DNA of 39,824 nucleotides from assembly GCA_021153165.1 (NCBI GenBank), contig JAGKTZ010000010.1:1-39824 (forward strand), written 5' to 3'. How positions within the stretch are numbered: the first letter of the stretch is position 1; each line of letters begins with the position of its first letter. Both the position numbers and the translations under genes were made by a program. The notes beneath the pieces were generated by a model. The model had not been told where the DNA came from. It worked only from the letters and a program-made list of their open reading frames with translations, and did no database searches. Below are positions 1 to 8,138 of this stretch, in pieces. This DNA comes from Prevotellaceae bacterium. GTDB taxonomy: Bacteria > Bacteroidota > Bacteroidia > Bacteroidales > Bacteroidaceae.

Positions 1-1
1 G

Positions 2-1393
2 CCCTACAAAGTTGCCGATATGTCATTAGCAGAGTTCGGTAGAAAAGAGATAGAAATCGCCGAAAGCGAAATGCCAGGTCTGATGGCGTTGCGCGAAAAG
101 TACGGCAAAGAAAAACCCCTCAAGGGTGCTCGCATCATGGGGTCTTTGCACACGACGATTCAAACTGCTGTTCTCGTAGAAACATTACGCGAACTGGGTG
201 CAGAGGTACGCTGGTGCTCTTGTAACATCTATTCTACGCAAGACCATGCTGCGGCAGCGTTGGCACAAGCTGGCGTCCCCGTCTTTGCATGGAAGGGCGA
301 GTCGCTCGCAGACTACTGGTGGTGCACACTGCAAGCTATGAATTTCGGCGATGGTCTTTGGCCCAACCTTATTGTCGACGATGGCGGCGATGCTACCCTG
401 ATGATTCACCTCGGTGTTCAAGCAGAAAAGGATGCTACCGTATTGGATACACCATCGGGCAGTGGGGACGAACAGGAATTGAAAAACATCCTGAAAGCTG
501 TGCTTGCTGAAAACAAAACTATATGGCAGGAAATGGCTGCTGGTATGAAGGGTGTGAGCGAAGAAACAACGACTGGTGTACACCGTCTGTATCGTATGAT
601 GGAAAATGGTGAATTGCTCTTCCCAGCCTTCAACGTGAACGACTCAGTAACTAAGTCTAAGTTTGACAATCTCTACGGCTGCCGCGAATCCTTGGCTGAT
701 GGTATCAAGCGTGCTACTGATGTGATGATAGCAGGCAAGGTGTGCGTCGTAGCAGGCTACGGCGAAGTGGGCAAGGGCTGTGCACAAAGTATGCGTTCGT
801 ATGGCGCTCGCGTCATTGTGACAGAGATCGACCCCATTTGTGCTTTGCAGGCAGCGATGGAGGGTTATGAAGTCTTGACTATGGAAGAGGCTGCACCTCT
901 TGGCAATATCTTTGTGACTACAACAGGTAATATTGACGTCATCACCACAGACCACATGAAGGCGATGCCAGACCAAGCTATCGTTTGCAATATTGGTCAT
1001 TTCGACAGCGAGATACAAGTGGATGCTTTGAAGAAGTTGCCTGGTGTCGAGGTGACTAATATCAAACCTCAGGTGGATAGTTATCTCTTCCCCGACGGAC
1101 ATCGCATCACTTTGCTGGCGGATGGTCGTTTGGTCAACTTGGGTTGTGCTACAGGTCACCCCTCGTTTGTGATGTCAAACTCTTTCACTAATCAGACTTT
1201 GGCTCAGATGGAACTTTGGGCAAAGGACTACGAAGTTGGCGTGTATCGTTTGCCAAAGAGTTTGGATGAAGAAGTGGCACGCTTGCACTTGGAACGTATC
1301 GGCGTACATTTGACAAAATTGTCGCCTGCCCAAGCTGATTATATCGGTGTGCCAGTTGAGGGACCCTACAAGCCCGAACATTATCGTTATTAA
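2..1393 (+). CDS. ahcY: Adenosylhomocysteinase (S-adenosyl-L-homocysteine hydrolase), 5' end outside the window
   Basis: This enzyme reversibly splits S-adenosylhomocysteine into adenosine and homocysteine in the cytoplasm, relieving inhibition of methyltransferases. The reading frame is open from base 2 (codons P-Y-K-V-A-D before the first in-window ATG at 20). SahH proteins normally have about 10 more residues ahead of this PYKVAD segment, so the ATG at 20 is internal and the true start lies just upstream of the window. Visible hallmarks are the VDDGGDAT segment, the NAD-binding motif AGYGEVGKG near bases 750-775, the substrate segment KFDNLYGCRES, and the family C-terminus KPEHYRY, so the 3' end is intact. 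YfhO starts 20 bp downstream on the same strand and may be co-transcribed. Identification is firm. Confidence 0.97.
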   Translation, partial: PYKVADMSLAEFGRKEIEIAESEMPGLMALREKYGKEKPLKGARIMGSLHTTIQTAVLVETLRELGAEVRWCSCNIYSTQDHAAAALAQAGVPVFAWKGESLADYWWCTLQAMNFGDGLWPNLIVDDGGDATLMIHLGVQAEKDATVLDTPSGSGDEQELKNILKAVLAENKTIWQEMAAGMKGVSEETTTGVHRLYRMMENGELLFPAFNVNDSVTKSKFDNLYGCRESLADGIKRATDVMIAGKVCVVAGYGEVGKGCAQSMRSYGARVIVTEIDPICALQAAMEGYEVLTMEEAAPLGNIFVTTTGNIDVITTDHMKAMPDQAIVCNIGHFDSEIQVDALKKLPGVEVTNIKPQVDSYLFPDGHRITLLADGRLVNLGCATGHPSFVMSNSFTNQTLAQMELWAKDYEVGVYRLPKSLDEEVARLHLERIGVHLTKLSPAQADYIGVPVEGPYKPEHYRY

Positions 1394-1413
1394 AAACCTT
1401 TTTCTTCCCAGTA

Positions 1414-4140
1414 ATGAACATTTCTGTAAAACAAATACTCACGAGATCTTATGCCGACGTTTTGGTCGTAGTAGCCTTTCTGCTGATCGGATTCTTCTAC
1501 TTCCAGGCTCCCATTGTCGGCGATATGGTGCTCGGTGGGCACGACAATGATCAACCCGTCGGCGTGAATCAGGATGTGATCCAGCACCGCGAAGCGACTG
1601 GCGAAACTGCGCGCTGGACCAACTCTATCTTCGGCGGTATGCCGACGTATCAGATCTCGCCTTCGTACGAGTCTACCGACGCGCTGTCTTGGTTGTCCAA
1701 AGCGTATGGTTTGGGCACTTCGGGCGTACTCAATTATGTGTTCCTCTACCTCATTGGTTTTTATATTTTGATGAGGGTATTGCGTTTCCGCCCCCTGACC
1801 TCCGCTTTCGGAGCCGTAGCCTGGGCGTTCTCGTCCTACTTCTTCATCATCATTGCTGCCGGACACATTTGGAAAGTCCTTACCCTTGGTTTCGTTCCCC
1901 CAACGATAGCGGGTCTCATCCTTTGCTATCGTGGCAAATACCTTTGGGGTGCTTTCGTCACCGCCTTCTTTGCCGCGCTGCAGATTCTGTCCAATCACAT
2001 CCAGATGTCCTACTATTTCGGCTTCGTCATGCTTTCGCTCATCGTGGCCTTTGGTGTAGGTGCTTTCTGTAAGTGTGGTAAGAAATGCAAAGCGGAAGAG
2101 GCTGCACAGCCCAATGCTGGTGAAGAAGAAGATACACAGGGTTTCCTGCCTCGCGTAGATGGTAAGCGCTGGCTCCGTGGTACGGCAGTCTTTGTCTTGG
2201 CTGGTATGATGGGACTCTTGGCCAATTTGCCCAACCTCTATCACACCTATACCTATAGTAAGGAGTCTATGCGCGGCAAGTCGGAACTGACCAAAACGAC
2301 TAAGGTCGGTGATGAAAATGTCCAAGCGCCTAAGGACGGACTGGACTATGATTACATCACAGCCTGGAGTTATGGTGTGGACGAAACGTTGACGCTGATG
2401 ATACCCGACTTCTGTGGTGGCGGATCAAGCGAAAGTCTCGCGGCGATGGACGCTACGCAGGACAATGATAGGTATCAAAACATCATGCAGACCACTTGCT
2501 CTGCCTTTGGTATGAGCACAGAGGACGCCTCTCCGATCACCTCGGCTTATTGGGGCAGACAGCCCATGACAGTCGGCCCGGTGTATGTCGGCGCCATCGT
2601 CTTCTTCCTGTTCGTGCTGGGTTGCTTCATCGTGCGTGGTCCCTTGAAGTGGGGACTCCTGGCAGCAACGCTCATTTCCTTCATCTTCGCATGGGGATAC
2701 GACGTGCCAGCGATCACACGCTTCTTGATAGAATATTTGCCTCTTTATAACAAGTTCCGCACCGTATCCTCGGCGCTCGTTATGGCGGAATTCACGATAC
2801 CCCTGTTGGCTATGTTGGCACTGGCACAGATCTTGCGCAAGCGCGACTTGTTCCACGAGCGCAAGAACCAGATCTACTTCATCACATCCTTTGTGCTGAC
2901 TGCAGGTGTGTGCTTCATCCTGTGGGCAATGCCAAGTCTCGTGGGCGATCTGCTTACTGTCAAGGACAATAACTTTATCAATCAATACATCGCCCCCAAC
3001 GCGCAAGCGCTCGGCTATACCGTTGCCGACTACAAGGCGGCGCTCACTTCGGCACGCCACGACGTCCTGGCTTCGTCGGCCTGCACATCGTTCCTGCTCA
3101 TCCTGTTGGCTGCGACACTCATCCTGATCTACACCCGCGTACGTGCTGTCAAGGGTTGGATGCTCGTTGCCGTGTTGGGTGTAGTGACTATGCTTGATAT
3201 GTGGGCAGAAAACAAGCGCTACCTGAACGATGACAATTTCACCGACGCCTCTCATCACGAAGCTATGGTGCAAAAGACACCTGCCGACGAGATGATTCTG
3301 GCAGACACTGCGCTGCACTATCGTGTCGTTGATCCCAATTCGATTGGCAATAATGCCTTGGCTGCGCATCACAAGACCATTGGCGGTTATCACGCTGCCA
3401 AGTTGCGTCGCTACAATGACTTGATGGAAAACCACATCTATCCCGAATTGGGCGAAATGGTGTCGAGAATTAATGCCGTGGCCGACTATTTGAAAGAAGA
3501 AGGTGTGGCTGCGAATACACCCGAAGGTCGCAAATTGATGCAGGAATACCTCCTAGCAGACAGCACCCTTGCTACGCCTGCACTGAATATGCTCAATACG
3601 AAATATATCATAGTGGGCCAAGGTGCCTATGCCGTGCAAAATCCTTATGCCAATGGCAATGCTTGGTTTGTGGACCGACTTAATTTCGTCAAAGGTGCAG
3701 ATGCTGAAATTGCAGCCCTGAAGGGTATGGATACACAGCACGACGCCGTGGCAGACGAGGCCTTCCGCTCACAATTGGACGGCACAGCGCTCGGCCAGGG
3801 TACTGCACGCCTCACCGCAATGGTGCCCGACGAAATGAAATATAGCGTAGAAAGCGAAAAGGGTGGCGTCCTGGTATTCTCGGATGTCTACTATCCCGGA
3901 TGGACTGCCACCGTGGACGGACAGGAGGTTCAGTTGGGTCGTGTCAACTATGCTCTGCGGGCTCTGCGAGTACCTGCGGGCAAACACGAAGTCGTCCTGA
4001 CCTTCCGCCCCCAAACATTGACCATGACCAATGGCGTTGCCTATGCGATGATCGGAGGCATGCTGTTGTTGCTGCTCGGTGCTGTGTGCAGTAGCATGGG
4101 GCTGTGCAAGGGATTGTGCAAGAAAGCAAAATGCGAGTAA
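1414..4140 (+). CDS. YfhO-family large integral membrane protein
   Basis: A 908-residue polytopic membrane protein of the YfhO family, common in Bacteroidota and Firmicutes. In Gram-positives, family members are linked to glycosylation of cell-envelope polymers (GT-C-like fold); the substrate here cannot be read from sequence. Hydrophobic segments alternate with loops through the first ~580 residues, followed by a long soluble domain and a last membrane helix near the C-terminus. The segment just before that helix (YYPGWTATVDGQEV, then VNYALRALRVPAGKHEV) is typical of YfhO C-termini. An early extracytoplasmic loop carries GGHDNDQPVGVNQD. The gene starts 20 bp after ahcY. A strong hairpin lies about 85 bp after its stop. 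Specific function unknown. Confidence 0.85.
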   Translation: MNISVKQILTRSYADVLVVVAFLLIGFFYFQAPIVGDMVLGGHDNDQPVGVNQDVIQHREATGETARWTNSIFGGMPTYQISPSYESTDALSWLSKAYGLGTSGVLNYVFLYLIGFYILMRVLRFRPLTSAFGAVAWAFSSYFFIIIAAGHIWKVLTLGFVPPTIAGLILCYRGKYLWGAFVTAFFAALQILSNHIQMSYYFGFVMLSLIVAFGVGAFCKCGKKCKAEEAAQPNAGEEEDTQGFLPRVDGKRWLRGTAVFVLAGMMGLLANLPNLYHTYTYSKESMRGKSELTKTTKVGDENVQAPKDGLDYDYITAWSYGVDETLTLMIPDFCGGGSSESLAAMDATQDNDRYQNIMQTTCSAFGMSTEDASPITSAYWGRQPMTVGPVYVGAIVFFLFVLGCFIVRGPLKWGLLAATLISFIFAWGYDVPAITRFLIEYLPLYNKFRTVSSALVMAEFTIPLLAMLALAQILRKRDLFHERKNQIYFITSFVLTAGVCFILWAMPSLVGDLLTVKDNNFINQYIAPNAQALGYTVADYKAALTSARHDVLASSACTSFLLILLAATLILIYTRVRAVKGWMLVAVLGVVTMLDMWAENKRYLNDDNFTDASHHEAMVQKTPADEMILADTALHYRVVDPNSIGNNALAAHHKTIGGYHAAKLRRYNDLMENHIYPELGEMVSRINAVADYLKEEGVAANTPEGRKLMQEYLLADSTLATPALNMLNTKYIIVGQGAYAVQNPYANGNAWFVDRLNFVKGADAEIAALKGMDTQHDAVADEAFRSQLDGTALGQGTARLTAMVPDEMKYSVESEKGGVLVFSDVYYPGWTATVDGQEVQLGRVNYALRALRVPAGKHEVVLTFRPQTLTMTNGVAYAMIGGMLLLLLGAVCSSMGLCKGLCKKAKCE

Positions 4141-4179
4141 AATGTCGTGAAACATTTTCTTAACGACTGTTAAAACGCA

Positions 4180-4211
4180 TTTGCATTTCGCAGTAAAATA
4201 TTGTATCTTTG
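4180..4211 (+). promoter_or_regulatory. Consensus Bacteroidota promoter directly ahead of a terminator hairpin
   Basis: TTTG at 4180-4183, 20 bp, then TATCTTTG at 4204-4211, an excellent match to the Bacteroidota -33/-7 consensus. Transcription would begin near 4217, only a few bases before the hairpin at 4224. It either makes a very short RNA, is attenuated, or serves a leader reading through toward 4713. Confidence 0.6.
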
Positions 4212-4223
4212 TATTACAAATAT

Positions 4224-4260
4224 GGGGAATTGCCTACACACGGGCAATTCCCCTTTGTTT
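4224..4260 (+). terminator. Rho-independent terminator
   Basis: GGGGAATTGCC (4224-4234) pairs perfectly with GGCAATTCCCC (4243-4253) over an 8-nt loop, followed by TTTGTTTT. It is placed to end the ahcY-YfhO transcript and also lies directly after the promoter at 4180-4211. Confidence 0.8.
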
Positions 4261-4277
4261 TGCCCCATTTTTTGGTG

Positions 4278-4400
4278 AAAAAAAGGTTAGACCTTGTTGA
4301 AATTCCGCGCCGACTTTTTCAAAAAAGCCAAGACCTTTTTCATATTTCCCCAGACTTTGTTTCAAAAAGGTCAATTGTGTTTCAAAAAAACCTAAGCCTT
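4278..4400. repeat. 21-nt periodic A/T-rich intergenic element, copy 1
   Basis: The GACC/GACT cores start at 4290, 4312, 4332 and 4353, and an AGCC core at 4395, so steps are 22, 20, 21 and 42 (sum 105 = 5 x 21). Cores are separated by A6/T5-type tracts. The segment ATTCCGCGCCGACTTTTTC (about 4302-4320) resembles, in inverted orientation, the TCGCGAAATTT module found beside copies 3, 5, 6 and 7. Confidence 0.75.
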
Positions 4401-4664
4401 CTTCCTTAAAATCCTTAATCATTCTTAAAAAAACAAAAATCCATTGAGCGTGAAACATTGCCTCGTGGCAACGACATCAACGACTTTTCGCCCCCTTCCG
4501 AATAGCGTGAGTATCACGATTGGCCTCCACCTCAATAGACCTGAGTGGGTTGAAAGTGGAAAAAAAGTAGGTCAATTTTGCTAATCTTCTAATTAATACA
4601 GAATTATTAACAGAAAGGAAACGCACGAATGTTGATTTTTTTCGCTCAATTGAGGATTTTTTCG

Positions 4665-4672
4665 TAACTTTG
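4665..4672 (+). promoter_or_regulatory. -7 box TAACTTTG for the PCMD lipoprotein gene
   Basis: TAACTTTG matches the Bacteroidota -7 consensus, 41 bp ahead of the ATG at 4713. No TTG is found at the expected -33 distance, so confidence is moderate. A transcription start near 4679 makes an upstream TTG start at 4683 unlikely. Confidence 0.5.
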
Positions 4673-4712
4673 CCCCGATTTTTTGCACAAATTCAACAAA
4701 AGTGTATCAAAA

Positions 4713-5849
4713 ATGAAGCATTTTTTACCCCTTGCGTTCTTGGGCGCAGCACTGACTTTTTCTTCATGCATCCAAGACGAACCGCTCAATGCTGAGTGCG
4801 ATATCACAGGCATCGACTCCTTGTGGCTCGGCAATCACAAGGCGATGATCATAGGCGACCCCATCGTGACCAATACCACCGTATCGGTGACCGTAAAGAA
4901 AGGCACAGATCGTACACAGTTGGATCCTATGTTTTATTTGACTCCCGGCGCGCAAATTTTTATTACTGGCGAGGGTATTCCTGGCAATGGTGTTATGCGC
5001 GACTTTACCTCCCCACAACTCTATACCGTACGTTCCGAGGACGGCAATTGGTCTAAGGACTATACCGTCTCTTTCAATTACCCCCATCCCATATCTGTGT
5101 GCAGTTTCGAACACTTTGTGCTGGACGATGGCGGTAAGTTCTATCAATGGCACGAGATGGATCCCAGCGATGAACAGAACCCACGTCGCAACTATTGGGC
5201 AACGGGTAATGCCGGCTTTGCTATGTCCGGAATGGCTAAGACTGCTGAAGACTATCCTACGGCGCCAAACCCACTCGGCGTGAGAGGCAACTGCGTACGT
5301 CTGCGCACCAGCGACACAGGTGCCTTCGGTGCCAGCACACGTATGCCCATCGCTGCAGGAAACATATTCATCGGCGAATTCAAGACCTCGCAGGCAATGC
5401 TCTTCCCACGCAAGGCTACACGTATGGGCTTGCAGTTGGTCGGTGGTGAACCCGTGATGCTGACAGGCTATTATAAATATACACCAGGCGAAGTGTTCTA
5501 CGACAAAAACAAAGAAGTGGTCGAAGGACGCCGCGACAAATGTGACGTATACGCTGTGTTGTACGAAGTAGATCCCGCTAAATTCGTACCACTCAACGGC
5601 GACGATGTCTTGACTAGTGATCGCATCGTGTCGGTAGCACGTCTGGAAAATCCCGAAGAGCCCAAAGAATGGACTAAGTTTGAATTGCCTTTCGTCATGA
5701 AAGAAGGAAAAACGTTCGATCGCGAACGTATGAACAACGATGGCTATGCTATTACAATCGTAGCTTCGTCAAGCCGCGACGGACAAGTATTCGAAGGCGC
5801 TATAGGTAGTGAGCTCTTCATCGACGAATTGGAGATTGTCTGGAAATAA
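4713..5849 (+). CDS. PCMD-domain surface lipoprotein
   Basis: A 378-residue exported lipoprotein. From ATG 4713 the N-terminus is a type II signal peptide ending in a lipobox with Cys19 (LTFSSC, then IQDE). An in-frame TTG at 4683 would add 10 residues ahead of the signal and sits too close to the predicted transcription start. After the signal comes a short Ig-like segment with the pattern LTPGAQIFITGEG and YTVRSEDGNWSKDYTVS, followed by the PCMD domain (putative carbohydrate metabolism domain, a jelly-roll fold known from Bacteroides): it includes RGNCVRLRT, AAGNIFIGEF, YKYTPGEVFYD and a C-terminal SELFIDELEIVWK. PCMD proteins are thought to bind glycans at the cell surface; ligand unknown. 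Three further exported proteins follow on the same strand. Confidence 0.8.
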   Translation: MKHFLPLAFLGAALTFSSCIQDEPLNAECDITGIDSLWLGNHKAMIIGDPIVTNTTVSVTVKKGTDRTQLDPMFYLTPGAQIFITGEGIPGNGVMRDFTSPQLYTVRSEDGNWSKDYTVSFNYPHPISVCSFEHFVLDDGGKFYQWHEMDPSDEQNPRRNYWATGNAGFAMSGMAKTAEDYPTAPNPLGVRGNCVRLRTSDTGAFGASTRMPIAAGNIFIGEFKTSQAMLFPRKATRMGLQLVGGEPVMLTGYYKYTPGEVFYDKNKEVVEGRRDKCDVYAVLYEVDPAKFVPLNGDDVLTSDRIVSVARLENPEEPKEWTKFELPFVMKEGKTFDRERMNNDGYAITIVASSSRDGQVFEGAIGSELFIDELEIVWK

Positions 5850-5957
5850 TAGACTCGGACGTCTGATGATAGATTATCTACAAAGATGATTAAGGACACT
5901 TTGAATTTCTCGCTCCTTATTCAAATCTAATCGTTCCTCTTTACAAAAAGAATAATT

Positions 5958-6779
5958 ATGAAAAAGATATATACACTGATCATTTTGCTCGCTTCCTTTA
6001 CCTCAGTCTTCGCACAGAGCGGAAGCCACACAGATGATACCGACGAAAACTTGCTGCGTGCTGCAGTGCGCGGCTGGCACGTTCGCGTAGGTGCAGGATT
6101 CAACCTCGGCGGCACATCGCCCCTGCCCTTGCCCGCAGAAATTCGCGCCATCGACGGATTTAATCCTGGATTGTGCATCGCCCTCGAGGGTGCTATGCAA
6201 AAACAATTCGGTGCGACGCCATGGGGTATACAGTTGGGCGTACGCCTCGAGACTAAGGGAATGAGCACCGACGCTACGGTGAAAAACTACTACATGGAAG
6301 CCAAAGAAGTCGACGGCGGCGAGATCAAAGGCGCCTTCACCGGTCACGTCAAGACCAGTGTGAACAACAAATATTTGACCTTTCCCGTACTGGGTGTATA
6401 TAAAATCAACGAGCGCTGGAGCGTATCGGCTGGACCCTACCTCTCGTGGATGTTCGACGGTTCATTCTCGGGCGAAGCCTACGGCAAAGAAATCAAAAAC
6501 GAACTGGGCGAAAGCATCGGTGTGGATGCCTACATCCGAGATCAGAATCCTACGGGCGAAAAAACTGAGGTGACCAGCGCAACCTATGACTTCTCAAAAG
6601 ACTTGCGTAAGTTCCACTACGGCGTGCAAGTCGGTGGCGAATTTAAGGCCTACAAACACCTCTCGGCATTTGTCAACCTGCAATGGGGATTGAATGGTAT
6701 TTTCCCTTCAGACTTCAGCAGTGTCACCTTCTCGCTCTATCCCGTCTACGGCACTTTGGGCTTTAACTATTTGTTCTAA
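5958..6779 (+). CDS. Outer-membrane beta-barrel protein, PorT-like
   Basis: A 273-residue protein with a Sec signal peptide (MKKIYTLIILLASFTSVFAQ) followed by alternating amphipathic strands ending in the aromatic C-terminus LGFNYLF, typical of outer-membrane barrels. The stretch WHVRVGAGFNLGG, repeated strand patterns such as YLTFPVLGVYKINERWSVSAGPYLSWM, and FHYGVQVGGEFKAY resemble the PorT/OmpX-like eight-strand barrels common in Bacteroidales. It lies 108 bp after the PCMD lipoprotein, probably in the same transcription unit, since I see no convincing promoter between them. Function beyond an outer-membrane barrel is not readable. Confidence 0.75.
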   Translation: MKKIYTLIILLASFTSVFAQSGSHTDDTDENLLRAAVRGWHVRVGAGFNLGGTSPLPLPAEIRAIDGFNPGLCIALEGAMQKQFGATPWGIQLGVRLETKGMSTDATVKNYYMEAKEVDGGEIKGAFTGHVKTSVNNKYLTFPVLGVYKINERWSVSAGPYLSWMFDGSFSGEAYGKEIKNELGESIGVDAYIRDQNPTGEKTEVTSATYDFSKDLRKFHYGVQVGGEFKAYKHLSAFVNLQWGLNGIFPSDFSSVTFSLYPVYGTLGFNYLF

Positions 6780-6880
6780 CCCCGCGGCAACGTTCTTAAC
6801 TCCTGAAACAATAATAGCAGACGGACAAAATATATTTCCTAACCTAGAAATAACAAAACAACCAAAACCAATAAAAGCTT

Positions 6881-7951
6881 ATGAAAAAAATTCTACTCTC
6901 TCTTATTGCAGTAGCATTGTTTAGCGCTTCGGCTGTAGCACAAACCGAGACAGACGTTGCAGGCGACTATCAAGGTAAACTCTACATCAGCTTGGGCGAA
7001 CCAATCAACGAAGAATCTGAATGTATCGACGGCGAGAAAGTATCACTCGTTGCCAACGAAGACGGTACCGTTGACTTCAAGCTCAAAAACTTCGCTTTCG
7101 CAGATATGACTCTTGGAGATATCGAGGTAAATCACTTGCACTTGTTATTCAACGGCAACTTTGCTAAATTTAGCGACGTTGAGCCAGTAAACCTCGTATT
7201 CAACCAAGGCACAGATGCTGAAATTCATGCAACAGCCCTCATCAACGAACAAGAAAGCTACATCCGCGGCGAACGTATCGTTGTGGATTTGCCCGTAATG
7301 TGGACTAACGTGCCAGGAATGGACGAGCCCATGCCAATCTACGTACTCTTCGACGGAAAGAAAGTAGCACAAACTGCAGAAGTCGGCGTGAAGGATATCG
7401 CAGGCGGTTACGAAGGTCTACTCTTCATCGCTTTGGGTGAAGAAATCACTGACGAAACTGAAGCAATCGACGGACAAAAGGTAGAACTCTCTGCTGCTGG
7501 CGAAGATGCTGTGAACTTCAAGTTGCCAAACTTCGCATTCGGCGATATGACTCTTGGCGATATTGAAATTACAAGCATCAAGGTAAACTTTAACGGCACA
7601 GCAACTTCATTTGAAGAAAGAGAACCCGTAAAACTCGTATTCAACGAAGGCACAGAACAGGAACTCCACGCAATAGCTCTGCTCGACGTGAACTTCAGCA
7701 GTATCTGGGGCGACGCTATCGACGTTCTCTTGAATGTAATGTGGACCAATGTGCCAGGCGGCGGCGAAATTCCTATCAATGTGCGCTTCATCGGTGTGAA
7801 GACTACTACTGGTATCAACAACGTGACTATTGCTCGTCCTGCAACTCAAGGCGTATATAGCATCGATGGCCGTTACGTAGGCAAGGAATTAGACCAAAAC
7901 CTCACACGCGGTATCTATATCGTAGGTGGCCAAAAGGTACTGAAGAAATAA
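6881..7951 (+). CDS. Exported protein with two tandem calycin-like domains and a C-terminal tail
   Basis: A 356-residue exported protein: signal peptide (MKKILLSLIAVALFSASAVAQ), then two homologous domains of about 140 residues. Each starts DVAGDYQGKLYISLGE / DIAGGYEGLLFIALGE and contains KL(K/P)NFAFxDMTLGDIE, EPVxLVFNxGT and VMWTNVPG. This matches the calycin-like family of Bacteroidetes, a lipocalin-type barrel of unknown ligand. After a linker (TTGINNV) the protein ends with a roughly 30-residue tail, GVYSIDGRYVG, then RGIYIVGGQKVLKK, shared with the protein at 8139-10397 and, more loosely, the hexosaminidase at 17748-21287. The two domains are still clearly similar at DNA level, indicating an internal duplication. 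Confidence 0.75.
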   Translation: MKKILLSLIAVALFSASAVAQTETDVAGDYQGKLYISLGEPINEESECIDGEKVSLVANEDGTVDFKLKNFAFADMTLGDIEVNHLHLLFNGNFAKFSDVEPVNLVFNQGTDAEIHATALINEQESYIRGERIVVDLPVMWTNVPGMDEPMPIYVLFDGKKVAQTAEVGVKDIAGGYEGLLFIALGEEITDETEAIDGQKVELSAAGEDAVNFKLPNFAFGDMTLGDIEITSIKVNFNGTATSFEEREPVKLVFNEGTEQELHAIALLDVNFSSIWGDAIDVLLNVMWTNVPGGGEIPINVRFIGVKTTTGINNVTIARPATQGVYSIDGRYVGKELDQNLTRGIYIVGGQKVLKK

Positions 7952-7957
7952 TAACGG

Positions 7958-8107
7958 AAAGCGAGTGTTATCCCTTCTATAAGGCAAAGCGGACCAGCAC
8001 TTCTGCTTTGCGGATTAAGGAAAAAATGTCTCATATTATAGGAACTTTCTCATAGATCAAAGGATTTTTCTACAACAATAGACATCACAAGGGGTCACAC
8101 TCGCTTT
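7958..8107. repeat. 19-bp imperfect inverted repeat enclosing 112 bp
   Basis: Bases 7958-7976 pair with 8089-8107: eleven perfect pairs (AAAGCGAGTGT / ACACTCGCTTT), one mismatch, then seven pairs including one G-U. The right arm runs into T7-G-T5. Inside is a smaller hairpin, GCAAAGC (7984-7990) with GCTTTGC (8005-8011). The element fills most of the gap between the calycin-like gene and the gene at 8139. It could be a folded RNA, a long-loop terminator or an invertible segment; no TAnnTTTG box is visible inside, which weighs against a promoter inverton. Confidence 0.55.
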
Positions 8108-8138
8108 TTTTGTTTTTCATCTCCAATAAAAAGAATTT

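Larger units (their letters stand above)
4141..4712. other. Intergenic region between YfhO gene and PCMD lipoprotein gene (572 bp)
   Basis: It holds a consensus promoter (4180-4211), a perfect 11-bp stem terminator (4224-4260), copy 1 of the 21-nt periodic element (about 4278-4400) and a -7 box for the next gene (4665-4672). Bases 4400-4650 show nothing I can name. Short heptad-like reading frames across the repeat exist on both strands and are not called as genes. Confidence 0.7.

Noticed and set aside
1390..2325. 311-residue minus-strand frame opposite the YfhO gene (and a similar one at 2425-3435)
   Set aside because: Both are shadows of the YfhO coding strand, with no promoter, signal or family resemblance.
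4209..4458. Small frames crossing the 21-nt element on both strands
   Set aside because: Frames stay open because the period is a multiple of three; no conserved start and no clear promoter for them. They are mentioned only as a hypothesis in the findings.
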